Positions 31,877 to 40,980 of a stretch of DNA of 64,000 nucleotides are shown here, in pieces. The notes under the pieces were generated by a model that made no database searches, was not told where the DNA came from, and saw nothing but the letters and a program-made list of their open reading frames with translations. Source of the stretch: Rossellomorea aquimaris TF-12 (GTDB lineage Bacteria; Bacillota; Bacilli; Bacillales; Bacillaceae_B); the NCBI RefSeq assembly GCF_001648555.1, contig NZ_LQXM01000025.1, positions 62,001-126,000 on the forward strand. The letters are read 5' to 3'. Position 1 is the stretch's first letter, and each line of letters begins with the position of its first letter. The position numbers and the translations under genes are program-made.

Positions 31877-32098
31877 TTATTCTCCTAAGAAGAAATGTCG
31901 TACTGTACGAAGCATCGCATAGATTCCTGCTGCTAACCCCAGGAGTAATCCGATGATTAAAAAGAGTGGTGCTGAATCTACTTGTTGATCAATCCATTTC
32001 CCTAGAAAGATTCCTATTAAAATAGAACCAACAAGCTGTGATAAAATGGCAGAATAAATCGCCATCGCTTTATATGGGCTTTGGTTTTTTTGACCCAT
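31877..32098 (-). CDS. atpZ: AtpZ-type small membrane protein heading the atp operon
   Basis: 73 residues from ATG 32098 (MGQKNQSPYKAMAIYS) with two membrane hairpin segments. AtpZ is encoded before atpI in many Bacillaceae, and has been studied in the alkaliphile B. pseudofirmus with AtpI in Mg2+ or Ca2+ transport; B. subtilis lacks it. AAGGG lies five bases upstream of 32098. It ends 7 bp before atpI. Confidence 0.85.
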   Translation of the reverse strand: MGQKNQSPYKAMAIYSAILSQLVGSILIGIFLGKWIDQQVDSAPLFLIIGLLLGLAAGIYAMLRTVRHFFLGE

Positions 32099-32629
32099 TT
32101 TAACCCTTCCCATCCATTAAAAATTGAAGGTGAGTTAAACACTATTCATATGATGTAAAACCGTTTTCATCATGCTTATACACTTGTGAAAACCCTATCA
32201 TTTTACATCCTTTGTAAGCATACAATAGGGCTTTATCTATGTCAATGCAATCAAGTTAAAAAGTTCACAACCTATCCACGCGTTTCAAAATTGTTCACAT
32301 TTTCAACACATTTACTAGAAAAAAAGGCGCAAAATATTTAAACGTGCCCTTCACAGTATAAGCGTTTTTTGCTTTTTGGGGTTATCTGATCGCCTTCTTC
32401 AACTCCAATAGAAGCTGTGACAATTAGGACTAAATAACCTCATCGTCTGTGCTCTCAAACTCTACCAATTGCCCAACCATTTAATAGACATTAAATCATT
32501 ATGCCCCCCTCATTATATAGAAAATTCCGTTATGGAGTAACCCATGAATTTAATGTAAATACTTCCAATCAGTCAGAAACGAAGCTCATTCAACCATCAG
32601 TATCACCACTATGAAACAGAAATTAAAAC
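32099..32629. other. Leader and spacer upstream of the atp operon
   Basis: No gene found. It contains the operon promoter (32217-32245). In the leader, a plus-strand AACCCTATCATTTTACATCCTTTGTAAGC block can fold with CAATAGGG, but no terminator is seen. The part from 32260 to 32629 is featureless AT-rich spacer. Confidence 0.6.
32217..32245 (-). promoter_or_regulatory. Sigma-A promoter of the ATP synthase operon
   Basis: -35 TTGACA (32245-32240), exact; 17-bp spacer; -10 TATGCT (32222-32217). It lies about 119 bp before the atpZ start. Confidence 0.8.
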
Positions 32630-32663
32630 AAAACCGGATTTCTTTAAATAGAAATCCGGTTTT
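32630..32663. terminator. Terminator of upp
   Basis: Perfect 14-bp arms AAAACCGGATTTCT / AGAAATCCGGTTTT around a 6-base loop, eight bases from the upp stop. Confidence 0.92.
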
Positions 32664-32671
32664 GTTTTAAC

Positions 32672-33301
32672 TTATTTCGTTCCATATAGTCGATCGCCTG
32701 CGTCTCCTAAACCAGGGACGATGTAGCCTTTTTCGTTAAGCTTTTCATCAAGTGCTGCAATATAGATATCTACATCTGGATGTTCTTCCTTGATAGCATC
32801 TACCCCTTCAGGACATGCAACTAAACACATGAAAGTAATGTTTTTTGCGCCACGTTTCTTTAATGAATTAATCGCTTCCACTGCTGAACCACCAGTCGCA
32901 AGCATTGGATCTACTAAAATGAAATCACGCTCTTCAACATCACTTGGAAGCTTTACATAATATTCAATCGGTTTTAGAGTCTCTGGATCACGATATAATC
33001 CTACATGGCCAACCTTAGCCGCAGGGATTAGCTTCAGAATTCCATCAACCATTCCTAAGCCTGCACGCAGGATCGGAACAATCCCTAATTTTTTTCCTGT
33101 AAGGGTTTTCGCCTTCGCTGTGCTCACAGGCGTTTCAATTTCAATCTCTTCAAGGGGAAGCTCACGTGTAATTTCAAACGCCATAAGTGTAGATACTTCA
33201 TCTACCAGCTCGCGAAATTCCTTTGTACCTGTGTTCTTATCACGTATAAACGTTAGCTTGTGTTGGATTAATGGATGATCAAATACATATACTTTTCCCA
33301 T
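32672..33301 (-). CDS. upp: Uracil phosphoribosyltransferase
   Basis: 209 residues. The PRPP-binding loop is [14 protein letters not shown], uracil is bound by the C-terminal [18 protein letters not shown] segment. It salvages uracil to UMP. GGAGAG precedes the ATG. Between glyA and the atp operon as in B. subtilis. Confidence 0.97.
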   Translation of the reverse strand: MGKVYVFDHPLIQHKLTFIRDKNTGTKEFRELVDEVSTLMAFEITRELPLEEIEIETPVSTAKAKTLTGKKLGIVPILRAGLGMVDGILKLIPAAKVGHVGLYRDPETLKPIEYYVKLPSDVEERDFILVDPMLATGGSAVEAINSLKKRGAKNITFMCLVACPEGVDAIKEEHPDVDIYIAALDEKLNEKGYIVPGLGDAGDRLYGTK

Positions 33302-33367
33302 TCGACTCTCTCCTTTAAATTCATTTTATGTAAAAATAATTTATCTATATCATTTACACCTTTGACT

Positions 33368-33396
33368 ATTGTACATAAAAGACTATTTAAGAGCAA
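33368..33396 (-). promoter_or_regulatory. Sigma-A promoter of upp
   Basis: -35 TTGCTC (33396-33391), 17-bp spacer, -10 TACAAT (33373-33368), about 67 bp before the ATG. Confidence 0.6.
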
Positions 33397-33513
33397 TAAG
33401 ATAGGGAATGTGTAATGAAATCGTTAGAATGTTTTTAACAACTTCCTTTAATCTATTCTATTATTCTATTGACTCTGTTAATTAAAGTGTGGATTGGTTC
33501 TAGCAATGTCTAT

Positions 33514-33563
33514 TAAAAAACCTCCTTAAAAGGGAGGTCCGTCCCTAATAAAGAGGTTTTTTT
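33514..33563. terminator. Terminator of glyA carrying an AGGTCCGTCCCT copy in its loop
   Basis: AAAAAACCTC (33515-33524) pairs with GAGGTTTTTT (33553-33562). The internal CCTCCTTAAAAGGGAGG is a second, nested stem, and the 12-mer (33535-33546) sits right after it, as if inserted into an older terminator. Confidence 0.75.
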
Positions 33564-33571
33564 AGAATCCA

Positions 33572-34813
33572 TTATCTTTCAGGATATAATTCGAATTTGC
33601 TTGTTAAGTCGAGAACACGCTTGCGTGCTTCTTCCAGCTTTGCCTCATTTTCGTGGTTTTTCAATGTCAGTGCCATGATAGAGGCAATTTCATCCATGTC
33701 TTCTAAACCGAAGCCTCTAGATGTTACAGCTGCAGTACCAATACGCACTCCACTCGTTACGAAAGGACTTTCCGGATCAAACGGGATTGTATTTTTGTTT
33801 ACAGTAATCCCAATTTCATCTAATACCTTTTCAGCAATCTTCCCTGTTAAACCCAGTGAACGAAGGTCAATTAATAATAGATGATTATCGGAACCACCTG
33901 ATACTAGATTAATCCCTTCTTTTACTAATCCTTCTCCTAAGCGCGCAGCATTATCGATAATGTTCTGAGCATACTCTTTAAAAGAATCCTGCAACGCTTC
34001 TCCAAATGCAACGGCTTTTGCAGAAATAACATGCATTAGAGGTCCACCCTGTAGTCCCGGGAAAATAGATTTGTCGATTTTCTTCGCAAACTCTTCTTTA
34101 CACAGAATCATCCCGCCACGAGGACCACGTAGTGTTTTGTGAGTCGTCGTTGTCACGAAGTCTGCGTATGGAACTGGATTCTGATGAAGTCCAGCCGCTA
34201 CTAATCCAGCGATGTGAGCCATATCTACCATTAAATATGCGCCCACTTCGTCTGCGATTTCACGGAATTTAGCAAAATCGATCTTTCTTGGATACGCACT
34301 TGCTCCTGCTACAATCAGCTTCGGCTTGTGCTCTAACGCTTTTTGTCTTACATCTTCGTAGTTGATTAGGTGCTTCTCATCATCCACACCATACTCTACG
34401 AAATTATATTGAATTCCACTGAAGTTCACTGAACTCCCGTGAGTTAAATGTCCGCCATGAGATAGATTCATTCCAAGAACTGTGTCCCCTTGTTCTAGAA
34501 TGGTAAAGTAGACTGCCATATTGGCTTGTGCTCCTGAATGGGGTTGAACATTCGCATGCTCCGCTCCAAAAAGTTCTTTCGCACGGTCGCGAGCTAAATT
34601 CTCAGCTACATCTACGTGCTCACAGCCACCATAATAGCGACGACCAGGGTACCCCTCTGCATACTTATTCGTTAAAACGGAGCCTTGTGCTTCCATAACG
34701 GCTTCACTAACAAAGTTTTCAGATGCAATTAACTCGATTTTCGTTCGCTGACGCTCTAATTCATCTTGAATCGCTGCATAAATTTCCGGATCTTGCTTGG
34801 CAATCTTACTCAT
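33572..34813 (-). CDS. glyA: Serine hydroxymethyltransferase
   Basis: 413 residues from ATG 34813. The PLP lysine is in [15 protein letters not shown], and [15 protein letters not shown] near the N-terminus is diagnostic. It converts serine and tetrahydrofolate to glycine and methylene-THF. GGGGGATATGT precedes this ATG; the frame to 34834 adds seven residues. A PurBox-like sequence upstream suggests purine control as in B. subtilis. Confidence 0.97.
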   Translation of the reverse strand: MSKIAKQDPEIYAAIQDELERQRTKIELIASENFVSEAVMEAQGSVLTNKYAEGYPGRRYYGGCEHVDVAENLARDRAKELFGAEHANVQPHSGAQANMAVYFTILEQGDTVLGMNLSHGGHLTHGSSVNFSGIQYNFVEYGVDDEKHLINYEDVRQKALEHKPKLIVAGASAYPRKIDFAKFREIADEVGAYLMVDMAHIAGLVAAGLHQNPVPYADFVTTTTHKTLRGPRGGMILCKEEFAKKIDKSIFPGLQGGPLMHVISAKAVAFGEALQDSFKEYAQNIIDNAARLGEGLVKEGINLVSGGSDNHLLLIDLRSLGLTGKIAEKVLDEIGITVNKNTIPFDPESPFVTSGVRIGTAAVTSRGFGLEDMDEIASIMALTLKNHENEAKLEEARKRVLDLTSKFELYPER

Positions 34814-34876
34814 ACATATCCCCCTTTTAATCATAGGCCCAACTTCTCTAGGTGCCTCATTGATTCATTCACTACC

Positions 34877-34940
34877 ATTCTATCATGATTAATAAAAACT
34901 CGAAATAAAAACGTATAGGCAAAATGGAATGTTCGTGTTT
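34877..34940 (-). promoter_or_regulatory. Candidate glyA promoter with PurR-box-like site
   Basis: Minus strand: AAACACGAACATT (34940-34928) matches the PurBox AWWWCCGAACWWT at most positions; downstream are -35 TTTCGA (34905-34900) and -10 TAGAAT (34882-34877), 17 bp apart. A second inverted PurBox is not clear. Confidence 0.45.
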
Positions 34941-34944
34941 GGAG

Positions 34945-34956
34945 AGGGACGGACCT
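34945..34956 (-). repeat. AGGTCCGTCCCT repeat copy
   Basis: Exact 12-mer abutting the glyA control region. Confidence 0.8.
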
Positions 34957-35036
34957 TGAAGAGGGATTGTATTGTTGATGAAGGTTAAGATTGGTTGATT
35001 TTTCGGGGGTGTGTGTTTGTCGAAAAATCGGTAGCT

Positions 35037-35131
35037 CGCTGATATATTTCGAATTTCGCTCGATAAATTGAGAATTTCGCTGATATATTTGTTTTTTCGC
35101 TCGATAAATTCCAGATTTCGCTGATATATTT
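35037..35131. repeat. Array D: alternating CGCTGATATATTT / CGCTCGATAAATT, 41-bp dimer period
   Basis: CGCTGATATATTT at 35037, 35078 and 35119; CGCTCGATAAATT at 35057 and 35098. Each word repeats at exactly 41 bp, so successive CGCT words are 20 or 21 bp apart. It lies between the ywlG terminator and the glyA promoter. Overlapping open frames are by-products. Confidence 0.88.
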
Positions 35132-35280
35132 CTTCGGCCCTCACAAAAAGCATGGAATCTCCATTTGGAATCAGACAACTCTCCCATTAATGCTTAATTA
35201 GCTATGTATTCTCTATTAATTAATATGAAAAACAGCTATTTTTCATAAAAATATGGAGTTTTTGCCCCAATCCTGGGTCC

Positions 35281-35330
35281 AAAAAAGAGGTGCGTCCCTC
35301 ATCGCTTTAACGCAACGAGGGACGCACCTC
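35281..35330 (-). terminator. Terminator of ywlG, from a variant 12-mer pair
   Basis: Perfect 14-bp arms GAGGTGCGTCCCTC (35287-35300) and its complement (35317-35330). A6 at 35281-35286 gives the minus-strand U-run. The arms are AGGTCCGTCCCT with one C-to-G change, compensated on the other arm. Confidence 0.85.
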
Positions 35331-35345
35331 CGATATCAGATTTAT

Positions 35346-35888
35346 TCATTCATACACAGCCCGCACTCCACCAATTAACTTTGGTCTTGTTTTCGCAAGG
35401 GTGACGTGGGCTTCACCGAGGCTTTTTTGTGATACTCGGATTGGGACCGCAACGTGTTTTAGGTGCATTCCGATGAAGGTGTCACCGATATCAATGCCGG
35501 CATCTCCTTTGATGTGTTCGACCATCGCGGGATTTGAAAAGGAATGGTACGCATGAGTCGCCATGGCTCCACCGGCTTTTCGCACAGGAACAACGGTTAC
35601 TTCATCCAGACCTCTCTGTTCAACTAGCTCTCTCTCCACCACTATGGCCCGGTTCAAATGTTCACAGCATTGAAAGGCAAGGAAGACTCCAAGGGAATCC
35701 GAGAAGGTTTTCAGCTCAGAAAAAATCATTTCTGCCACTTCAATGGTTCCCGCTGTACCAATTCGTTCTCCCATTACTTCAGACGTGGAACAGCCTACAA
35801 CAAAAACTTGTCCCTGTTTCATTGGAACCTTATTCTTAAAATCGTGTAAGATTTCTTGTAGTTGTTCTTTTAGTTGAGCGATTTCCAT
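35346..35888 (-). CDS. ywlG: UPF0340/DUF436 protein YwlG
   Basis: 180 residues, matching YwlG (TIGR01440-type family) in length and in blocks such as [16 protein letters not shown] and ALTTHAYHSF-like [12 protein letters not shown]. No function is established. It starts 12 bp after rpiB and shares its transcript, ending at the strong terminator at 35281-35330. Confidence 0.88.
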   Translation of the reverse strand: MEIAQLKEQLQEILHDFKNKVPMKQGQVFVVGCSTSEVMGERIGTAGTIEVAEMIFSELKTFSDSLGVFLAFQCCEHLNRAIVVERELVEQRGLDEVTVVPVRKAGGAMATHAYHSFSNPAMVEHIKGDAGIDIGDTFIGMHLKHVAVPIRVSQKSLGEAHVTLAKTRPKLIGGVRAVYE

Positions 35889-35900
35889 GAAATCCTCTCC

Positions 35901-36344
35901 TTAATGTTTGTCTTCGTAAGCGGCAATTTTCCCTATTCGATTGGCGTGACGTCCGCCTTCAAACTCTGTTTCTAACCATGTTTTAGCGATTTCACGTGCT
36001 AGTCCCGGACCGATGACACGTTCACCCATAGCAAGAATGTTGCTATCATTGTGTTGACGAGTGGCTTTTGCACTGAAAACGTCATGCACAAGGGCACAGC
36101 GAATGCCTTTTACTTTGTTCGCAGAAATGCTCATTCCAATTCCAGTTCCACAGATGAGAATTCCACGATCAAACTCTCCACTTGCTACTTTTTCAGCTAC
36201 TGGCACTGCATAGTCTGGATAGTCTACAGAGCTTCCACATTCACATCCGAAATCCTCAAACTCCAACCCGATTTCTTCTAATAATGATTTGATTTCTTCA
36301 CGAATAGTTACTCCACCGTGATCTGATGCAATAGCGATTTTCAT
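35901..36344 (-). CDS. rpiB: Ribose-5-phosphate isomerase B-type protein (YwlF)
   Basis: 147 residues of the RpiB/LacAB family: N-terminal IASDHGGVTIREEI, catalytic Cys in GILICGTGIGMSISANK, and HNDSNILAMGERVIG. It interconverts ribose 5-phosphate and ribulose 5-phosphate. Order rpiB-ywlG-glyA matches B. subtilis. Confidence 0.92.
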   Translation of the reverse strand: MKIAIASDHGGVTIREEIKSLLEEIGLEFEDFGCECGSSVDYPDYAVPVAEKVASGEFDRGILICGTGIGMSISANKVKGIRCALVHDVFSAKATRQHNDSNILAMGERVIGPGLAREIAKTWLETEFEGGRHANRIGKIAAYEDKH

Positions 36345-36423
36345 TCTACGTCACTCCTCTATTTTTTCTATTGTTTGTTAGTTTTATTTTGACATACCCA
36401 TTTCAATATATAAAGTTTTTGAT

Positions 36424-36460
36424 AAAAAAACTAGCATGAGAAATCATGCTAGCTGTTTTT
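36424..36460 (-). terminator. Terminator of the chemoreceptor gene
   Basis: CTAGCATGA (36431-36439) pairs with TCATGCTAG (36444-36452), A7 giving the minus-strand U-run. Confidence 0.88.
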
Positions 36461-36461
36461 C

Positions 36462-37751
36462 TTATAAATGGAAACGAGTAATTGTACTCTTTAACGATTC
36501 TGCTTGTGCCTTCAGATTTAACGCCAATTTTTCTACGTTTTCCATTACTTCTGCTTGCTCTTTTGTGGATTCTGATACTTCTTCAGCACCTGCTGAGGTT
36601 TCTTCTGCTATGGCTGCTACTTCTTGTGATTGTTGGGAAGTTAATTGAATACTATCCATTTGTTGATCCACAAGCGTTGAGATTTTTTTAACAGAGTCAG
36701 CCACTTCATGAATGGTGTGGGTCATGACTTCTATCATTTCATTTGTCTTCGTACCTTTTTCCGCTTCACTGTTGGCAGAGTCTACTTGAGACGTGATTTG
36801 TCCGACTACATTTCCTACTTCGGTTTGGATGTTTTGGATCAGTTCAGAAATTCCCTGAACGGCCTTTCCACTTTCATCTGCCAGTTTACGTACTTCCTCG
36901 GCAACGACTGCAAATCCTTTTCCGTGCTCTCCTGCACGTGCTGCTTCAATGGAAGCATTTAATGCTAGTAAGTTCGTTTGATTCGCTATATCTCCAACGA
37001 GTTGAATAATTTGTTCTACTTTTTTCGCATTATCTTCTAAGCGACGAACCGCTTCTAAGGAGTCTTCGTTTCCTTTTGCCAAACGACTAATTCCCGATAC
37101 AAGGGAGTGAATGACTTCTTTACTTCCTTGAAGCTCTGTCACCATATTCGTCGATATTTGCTCAGATGACTTGGAATGATTCTGCACTTCCTGAGCGATG
37201 CGAATGACGTCTTCAACGGACTCAGCTGTTGTCTGAATAGACATGGCAGAGCTTTCGGCACCTGCTGAGATTTCACTGATTGTTTTTGAAATCGAATCGG
37301 CTTGAATAGAAGCCATTTGCGACGCCTTAGATAAATCAATTACATTTGAGTTTGTCTTATTGAAGTTCTCATCGATACTCGACACCATATCACGAAGGTT
37401 ATGAAGCATACGATTAAATGCTAACGCCAACGAACGTATCTCGTCATCAGATTTCGGAACCTCTACTTCTACGGCAATATCCCCTTCTGCTGCTTTTAAC
37501 GCAGCCTGCTCTAATCGTTGAAGTGGTTTGACGATAAACCTAGCGGCAAAAAAGGCAAGTACTCCTGACCAGAATACACCCATTCCTAGCGTCATGCTCG
37601 TAAAGGCAAATTCACTTACATTCGGTGCGAAATTTGGCTTAATAAAATAAATGAAAAATGCACTGGTTGAATATGTTACCACGGCAAGAATTGTGATAAA
37701 AAATACTAATTTCTTTCTAAGACCTGATTTGTAACCTTTCACTTTCCCCAT
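36462..37751 (-). CDS. Methyl-accepting chemotaxis protein with minimal sensor region
   Basis: 429 residues. Two membrane spans (about 14-36 and 50-73) enclose only some 14 extracellular residues, so there is no periplasmic-type ligand domain. A HAMP domain follows (about 74-127), then the signalling coiled coil with the conserved hairpin tip [27 protein letters not shown]. It signals to CheA/CheW. In B. subtilis no receptor lies between ywlE and rpiB, so this is an accessory insertion. GGGGAGAG precedes the ATG, 25 bp after ywlE. Confidence 0.92.
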   Translation of the reverse strand: MGKVKGYKSGLRKKLVFFITILAVVTYSTSAFFIYFIKPNFAPNVSEFAFTSMTLGMGVFWSGVLAFFAARFIVKPLQRLEQAALKAAEGDIAVEVEVPKSDDEIRSLALAFNRMLHNLRDMVSSIDENFNKTNSNVIDLSKASQMASIQADSISKTISEISAGAESSAMSIQTTAESVEDVIRIAQEVQNHSKSSEQISTNMVTELQGSKEVIHSLVSGISRLAKGNEDSLEAVRRLEDNAKKVEQIIQLVGDIANQTNLLALNASIEAARAGEHGKGFAVVAEEVRKLADESGKAVQGISELIQNIQTEVGNVVGQITSQVDSANSEAEKGTKTNEMIEVMTHTIHEVADSVKKISTLVDQQMDSIQLTSQQSQEVAAIAEETSAGAEEVSESTKEQAEVMENVEKLALNLKAQAESLKSTITRFHL

Positions 37752-37776
37752 CCTTTTTTCTCTCTCCCCATCTAAG

Positions 37777-38226
37777 TCAATCTTTTTCTTTTTCTAGCTT
37801 TATGATTAATTCCTCAATCAACTCATTCAGTTCTCTGTAAGTATGTCTATAGATGTCGACGCTTCCTCCAAAGGGATCTGATACGTCCAAGTTGCCTGGA
37901 TCAGTAAGTACGTATTCCTTTAAAGTGAAAATTTTATCCGCCACAGAAGGATACTGATCAACAATGGCACGTTTATGATTGGAGGTCATCGTAAAAATAT
38001 AAGAAGCCCAGTCCAAATCTTCCTTCGTTAACAATTTAGATTGATGTCTATGTATTATATCGTTCTCTTTTAGAACTTCTTTAGCCTGAAATGAAGCATC
38101 TGTTCCATCCATGGCAAAAACACCCGCAGACTTCACTTCAAAATCCTCATTTCCTCTATGCTTTAAAACCGCTTCCGCCATAGGACTTCTGCACGTATTT
38201 CCCGTACAAACAAACAAGATATTCAT
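37777..38226 (-). CDS. ywlE: Protein-arginine-phosphate phosphatase YwlE
   Basis: 149 residues of the low-molecular-weight phosphatase fold. The P-loop is CTGNTCRS with nucleophile Cys7, Arg13 and Thr11, the residue that gives arginine-phosphate specificity in B. subtilis YwlE; the general acid Asp is in DPFGGS. It counteracts the McsB arginine kinase. Synteny (ywlE next to mntP) agrees. Confidence 0.93.
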   Translation of the reverse strand: MNILFVCTGNTCRSPMAEAVLKHRGNEDFEVKSAGVFAMDGTDASFQAKEVLKENDIIHRHQSKLLTKEDLDWASYIFTMTSNHKRAIVDQYPSVADKIFTLKEYVLTDPGNLDVSDPFGGSVDIYRHTYRELNELIEELIIKLEKEKD

Positions 38227-38340
38227 AAGTCATCCTCCTTATCACCTATTATAAATTATTTTCCATCCCACCCATAGCTCATTCACAAAGAATACATAAA
38301 GAAAAAATACCACAACAAAAACGCCCCACCACCAATCGTG

Positions 38341-38352
38341 AGGGACGGACCT
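38341..38352 (-). repeat. AGGTCCGTCCCT repeat copy
   Basis: Exact 12-mer between mntP and ywlE. Confidence 0.8.
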
Positions 38353-38375
38353 TCTCTTTATTCAATCAAAACGAT

Positions 38376-38930
38376 TTACAATGGAAGCAGCAGCTTAATC
38401 CCAAATGCAAACAAAATACTCCCACCTAATGCCTCACTATATGCACCTAATACCCCTTGAAACTTTCGACCGATTAATAGACCCGTCCATGTTAGAATCG
38501 TTGCAGCCATCCCGAAGCAAACAATGGCCACAGCTGTTCTAGCACCGAAGATTCCTAATGTTAGTCCCACTGAAAAGCTATCCAGGCTTACGCTCAAGGC
38601 AAAAAGGAGAAGTCCGAATCCTACGGGAGAAATGAGGGTGTTTTCATCTTCTTTAAAGCTCGACATAAACATTTGTACTCCAAGGACAATGAGGAGAATT
38701 CCCCCTGCATATGCTGCAAAGGAACCGAATGTTTGTGATAAAAATTTCCCTGTGACCATTCCTAACAAAGGCATCCACACATGAAAAATCCCCACCGTTA
38801 AGCCTATGTATAAAATTTGCTTTAGCCTGAGCTGGAACATCCCCATACCGATTCCAATTGAAAAGGCATCCATTCCAAGAGCAAATGCCATTAACATCAG
38901 GGTTATCAATTCTCCAAGCATAGTCGTCAA
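38376..38930 (-). CDS. mntP: Putative manganese efflux pump MntP
   Basis: 184 residues from TTG 38930, with six membrane spans. The motifs [18 protein letters not shown] and [19 protein letters not shown], each with an intramembrane Asp, are diagnostic of MntP, which exports Mn2+. The TTG is preferred because GGAGGAAG lies eight bases upstream and the longer frame adds a hydrophilic stretch. No yybP-ykoY Mn riboswitch is visible upstream. Confidence 0.88.
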   Translation of the reverse strand: MTTMLGELITLMLMAFALGMDAFSIGIGMGMFQLRLKQILYIGLTVGIFHVWMPLLGMVTGKFLSQTFGSFAAYAGGILLIVLGVQMFMSSFKEDENTLISPVGFGLLLFALSVSLDSFSVGLTLGIFGARTAVAIVCFGMAATILTWTGLLIGRKFQGVLGAYSEALGGSILFAFGIKLLLPL

Positions 38931-39009
38931 TTTTTCTTCCTCCTCTGGACGTGCCTTCAAGACAAACTTATGCATGTCCAGAGGAAAATAGAATCAGAAA
39001 ACGAGCAAA

Positions 39010-39043
39010 TAAAAAGCTCCTATGGAAACCATAGGAGCGAAAA
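39010..39043 (-). terminator. Terminator of ywlC
   Basis: Perfect arms GCTCCTATGG / CCATAGGAGC, loop AAA, with A5 giving the minus-strand U-run. Confidence 0.9.
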
Positions 39044-40084
39044 TTAAGGTTTAATTACACGGTAACCTGCTGCCTTTTGAAGGCGGTTCATAATTGCTAA
39101 TCCAACGCCTTTTTCAGGGAACATTTCAGAGAAAATGATATCCACATCACTTCCGTTAAAAGCTCGTAACGTATCGTATAGGTGGTGTGCAACCGTATGA
39201 AGGTCCCTTCTCTCACCTACTGAAAGAATCGTATCCGCATTGAAGTATGCAAGATATTCTTTAGTCGTCAATACACCGACCTTCATCCCTTCTGCCCGTT
39301 TTTCATCTACTAATTGTTGAATATACTCTCTGCTGCCGTCCACTAAATAAACAGGTGCATCAGGAGCATAATGAGTATATTTCATACCAGGTGACTTCGG
39401 AGCTCCTTTTCCTTCTTTTAAAGATGGATCTACCGCAACCTTACCTACAACTTCCTCAATTTGTTCTTTGGTTACACCACCAGGACGCAGGATTACAGGA
39501 ATTTCGCCAGTACAATCCAATACCGTCGATTCTACTCCAACTCCCGTCTCTCCACCATCGACTACTCCAGCAATTCTACCTTCCAGGTCATCGATTACGT
39601 GCTGAGCCGTTGTAGGACTTGGTTTACCCGATCGGTTTGCACTAGGGGCCGCTATTGGAAGTCCTGATGCTTCTATAATCGCCAGAGCCACTGGGTGATC
39701 AGGCATGCGAATGGCTACGGTATCTAAACCTGCCGTTACTTTGCTGGAAAAGACCCCTGCTTTATTTTTAAAAATAAGCGTTAATGGCCCTGGCCAATAG
39801 GCCTCTATTAATTTAGCCGCTGCCGATGGAATATCTGCTACGAGCTCTTCTAATTGAGTCTTATTTGATATGTGGACAATAAGTGGATTATCAGATGGTC
39901 TACCCTTAGCTTCAAAGATTTTTTCAACAGCTCTATCTGATTTTGCATTCGCACCTAAGCCATAAACCGTTTCGGTTGGGAATGCAATCACTTCATCTTG
40001 TTGAAGAATGGTCGCTGCATCCACAATTTGTGGATAACTTTCTTTACTATCCACATCATTTTCCACAATCCAACGTTTTATCAT
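39044..40084 (-). CDS. ywlC: L-threonylcarbamoyladenylate synthase (Sua5/YwlC)
   Basis: 346 residues from ATG 40084, equal to B. subtilis YwlC. The N-terminal YrdC-type domain carries VIAFPTETVYGLGANA, KGRPSDNPLIVHI and IAAPSANRSGKPSPT; the C-terminal Sua5 domain follows SPGMKYTHYAPDAP. It makes threonylcarbamoyl-AMP for the t6A37 tRNA modification. The 5' end contains DnaA-box sequences that continue into the upstream spacer. Confidence 0.95.
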   Translation of the reverse strand: MIKRWIVENDVDSKESYPQIVDAATILQQDEVIAFPTETVYGLGANAKSDRAVEKIFEAKGRPSDNPLIVHISNKTQLEELVADIPSAAAKLIEAYWPGPLTLIFKNKAGVFSSKVTAGLDTVAIRMPDHPVALAIIEASGLPIAAPSANRSGKPSPTTAQHVIDDLEGRIAGVVDGGETGVGVESTVLDCTGEIPVILRPGGVTKEQIEEVVGKVAVDPSLKEGKGAPKSPGMKYTHYAPDAPVYLVDGSREYIQQLVDEKRAEGMKVGVLTTKEYLAYFNADTILSVGERRDLHTVAHHLYDTLRAFNGSDVDIIFSEMFPEKGVGLAIMNRLQKAAGYRVIKP

Positions 40085-40461
40085 TTCTGTCATTCACCTT
40101 CTTCATTCAAACATCAAACTATTCACAAAGTGTGGATAAACACTGAATAATTAAGTGTTCCACAATTCTACTTCTTTGAAAGTATAAAAGAAACCTCTCG
40201 AATTCTCAAGTGCTATCCACAAAACGTGAATAATTTAAATACCGCTGTGGATAAACCTGTGGATGAATGTGAATAATTCTGAAAACAACAACATTTAGGG
40301 AATAAGAGAATATTGTCGAATTTCAAACAAAAAAACTGAATCAATTTTCAATATAAATGATTCAGTCTTACGTTTATTTATTTTCTATAGTAATCGATTT
40401 TTGTCGAACTTTCACTTTAGATATCAAGCTTCATGATGATACAGTTATCCACAGTGGATAA
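40029..40461. promoter_or_regulatory. DnaA-box cluster around the ywlC-ywlB spacer
   Basis: Exact DnaA boxes TTATCCACA or complement at 40029-40037, 40131-40139, 40246-40254 and 40445-40453, with one-mismatch copies at 40047, 40213, 40258, 40269 and 40453. Published DnaA ChIP work in B. subtilis, as I recall it, includes a ywlC-ywlB site, so a conserved DnaA-titrating cluster is likely. The spacer holds no gene. Confidence 0.75.
40328..40368 (-). terminator. Terminator of ywlB
   Basis: ACTGAATCA (40335-40343) pairs with TGATTCAGT (40358-40366); the A7 before it gives the minus-strand U-run. Confidence 0.75.
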
Positions 40462-40857
40462 CTTTTTGGCATGAACAAAGCTGTTTAATTCATCCACAGA
40501 AGCATTATGTTCCTGTTGAAAACCAAGAAGATCAAAGAATGTTAGTGACGCTTTACGATTTGAAATTAAATAAAGTCGACTAAGCTCCTTTTCTTTTGCC
40601 AGCTTTAAAATTTCTTGGAAGAGAGCAAATAATTCTTCACTATCAAATGAAGAGGTAACAACGAGTGAGCGGAGAAGACCCGTTTTGTCCTGAACTTCAA
40701 TTCCTAGAGTCCCTATAACATTTTTATGAGAATCTTCCACTACTAAAAAGCAATCAATGCTATCTTTTATTCCTTCTGTACTTAATCCTGCCTTCAGTAA
40801 AAAAGCTACGATCTCATTAATGTCTTCATATGTTGCTTGGCGAATCACCTTTAACAT
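40417..40857 (-). CDS. ywlB: GNAT-type N-acetyltransferase YwlB
   Basis: 146 residues from ATG 40857 (MLKVIRQATYEDINEIVAFL). The fold order and strands LGIEVQDKTGLLRSLVV and LYLISNRKASLTFFDLLGF match GNAT acetyltransferases, but the acetyl-CoA R/Q-x-x-G-x-G/A loop is poorly kept, so activity is uncertain. GGGAGGACAAACC precedes this ATG. B. subtilis ywlB is the positional counterpart. Confidence 0.8.
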   Translation of the reverse strand: MLKVIRQATYEDINEIVAFLLKAGLSTEGIKDSIDCFLVVEDSHKNVIGTLGIEVQDKTGLLRSLVVTSSFDSEELFALFQEILKLAKEKELSRLYLISNRKASLTFFDLLGFQQEHNASVDELNSFVHAKKLSTVDNCIIMKLDI

Positions 40858-40951
40858 GGTTTGTCCTCCCTTTTCTATCATCCTCTACTGATACTTTATG
40901 AATGAGAGCAGAGAATAGAACTAAAAATGCTAGAAAGAGAGAGTGACACAC

Positions 40952-40980
40952 AAAAAAAGCCCCATCAAATTGATGAAGCC
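40952..40980 (-). terminator. Terminator of spoIIR
   Basis: CATCAA/TTGATG core extended by GCCC/GGC-type pairs, overlapping the spoIIR stop, with A7 giving the U-run. Confidence 0.75.

Noticed and set aside
34831-35187. Two overlapping minus-strand frames of 93 and 118 codons between glyA and ywlG
   Set aside because: Composition is set by array D; one runs through the glyA promoter region and neither has a ribosome site.
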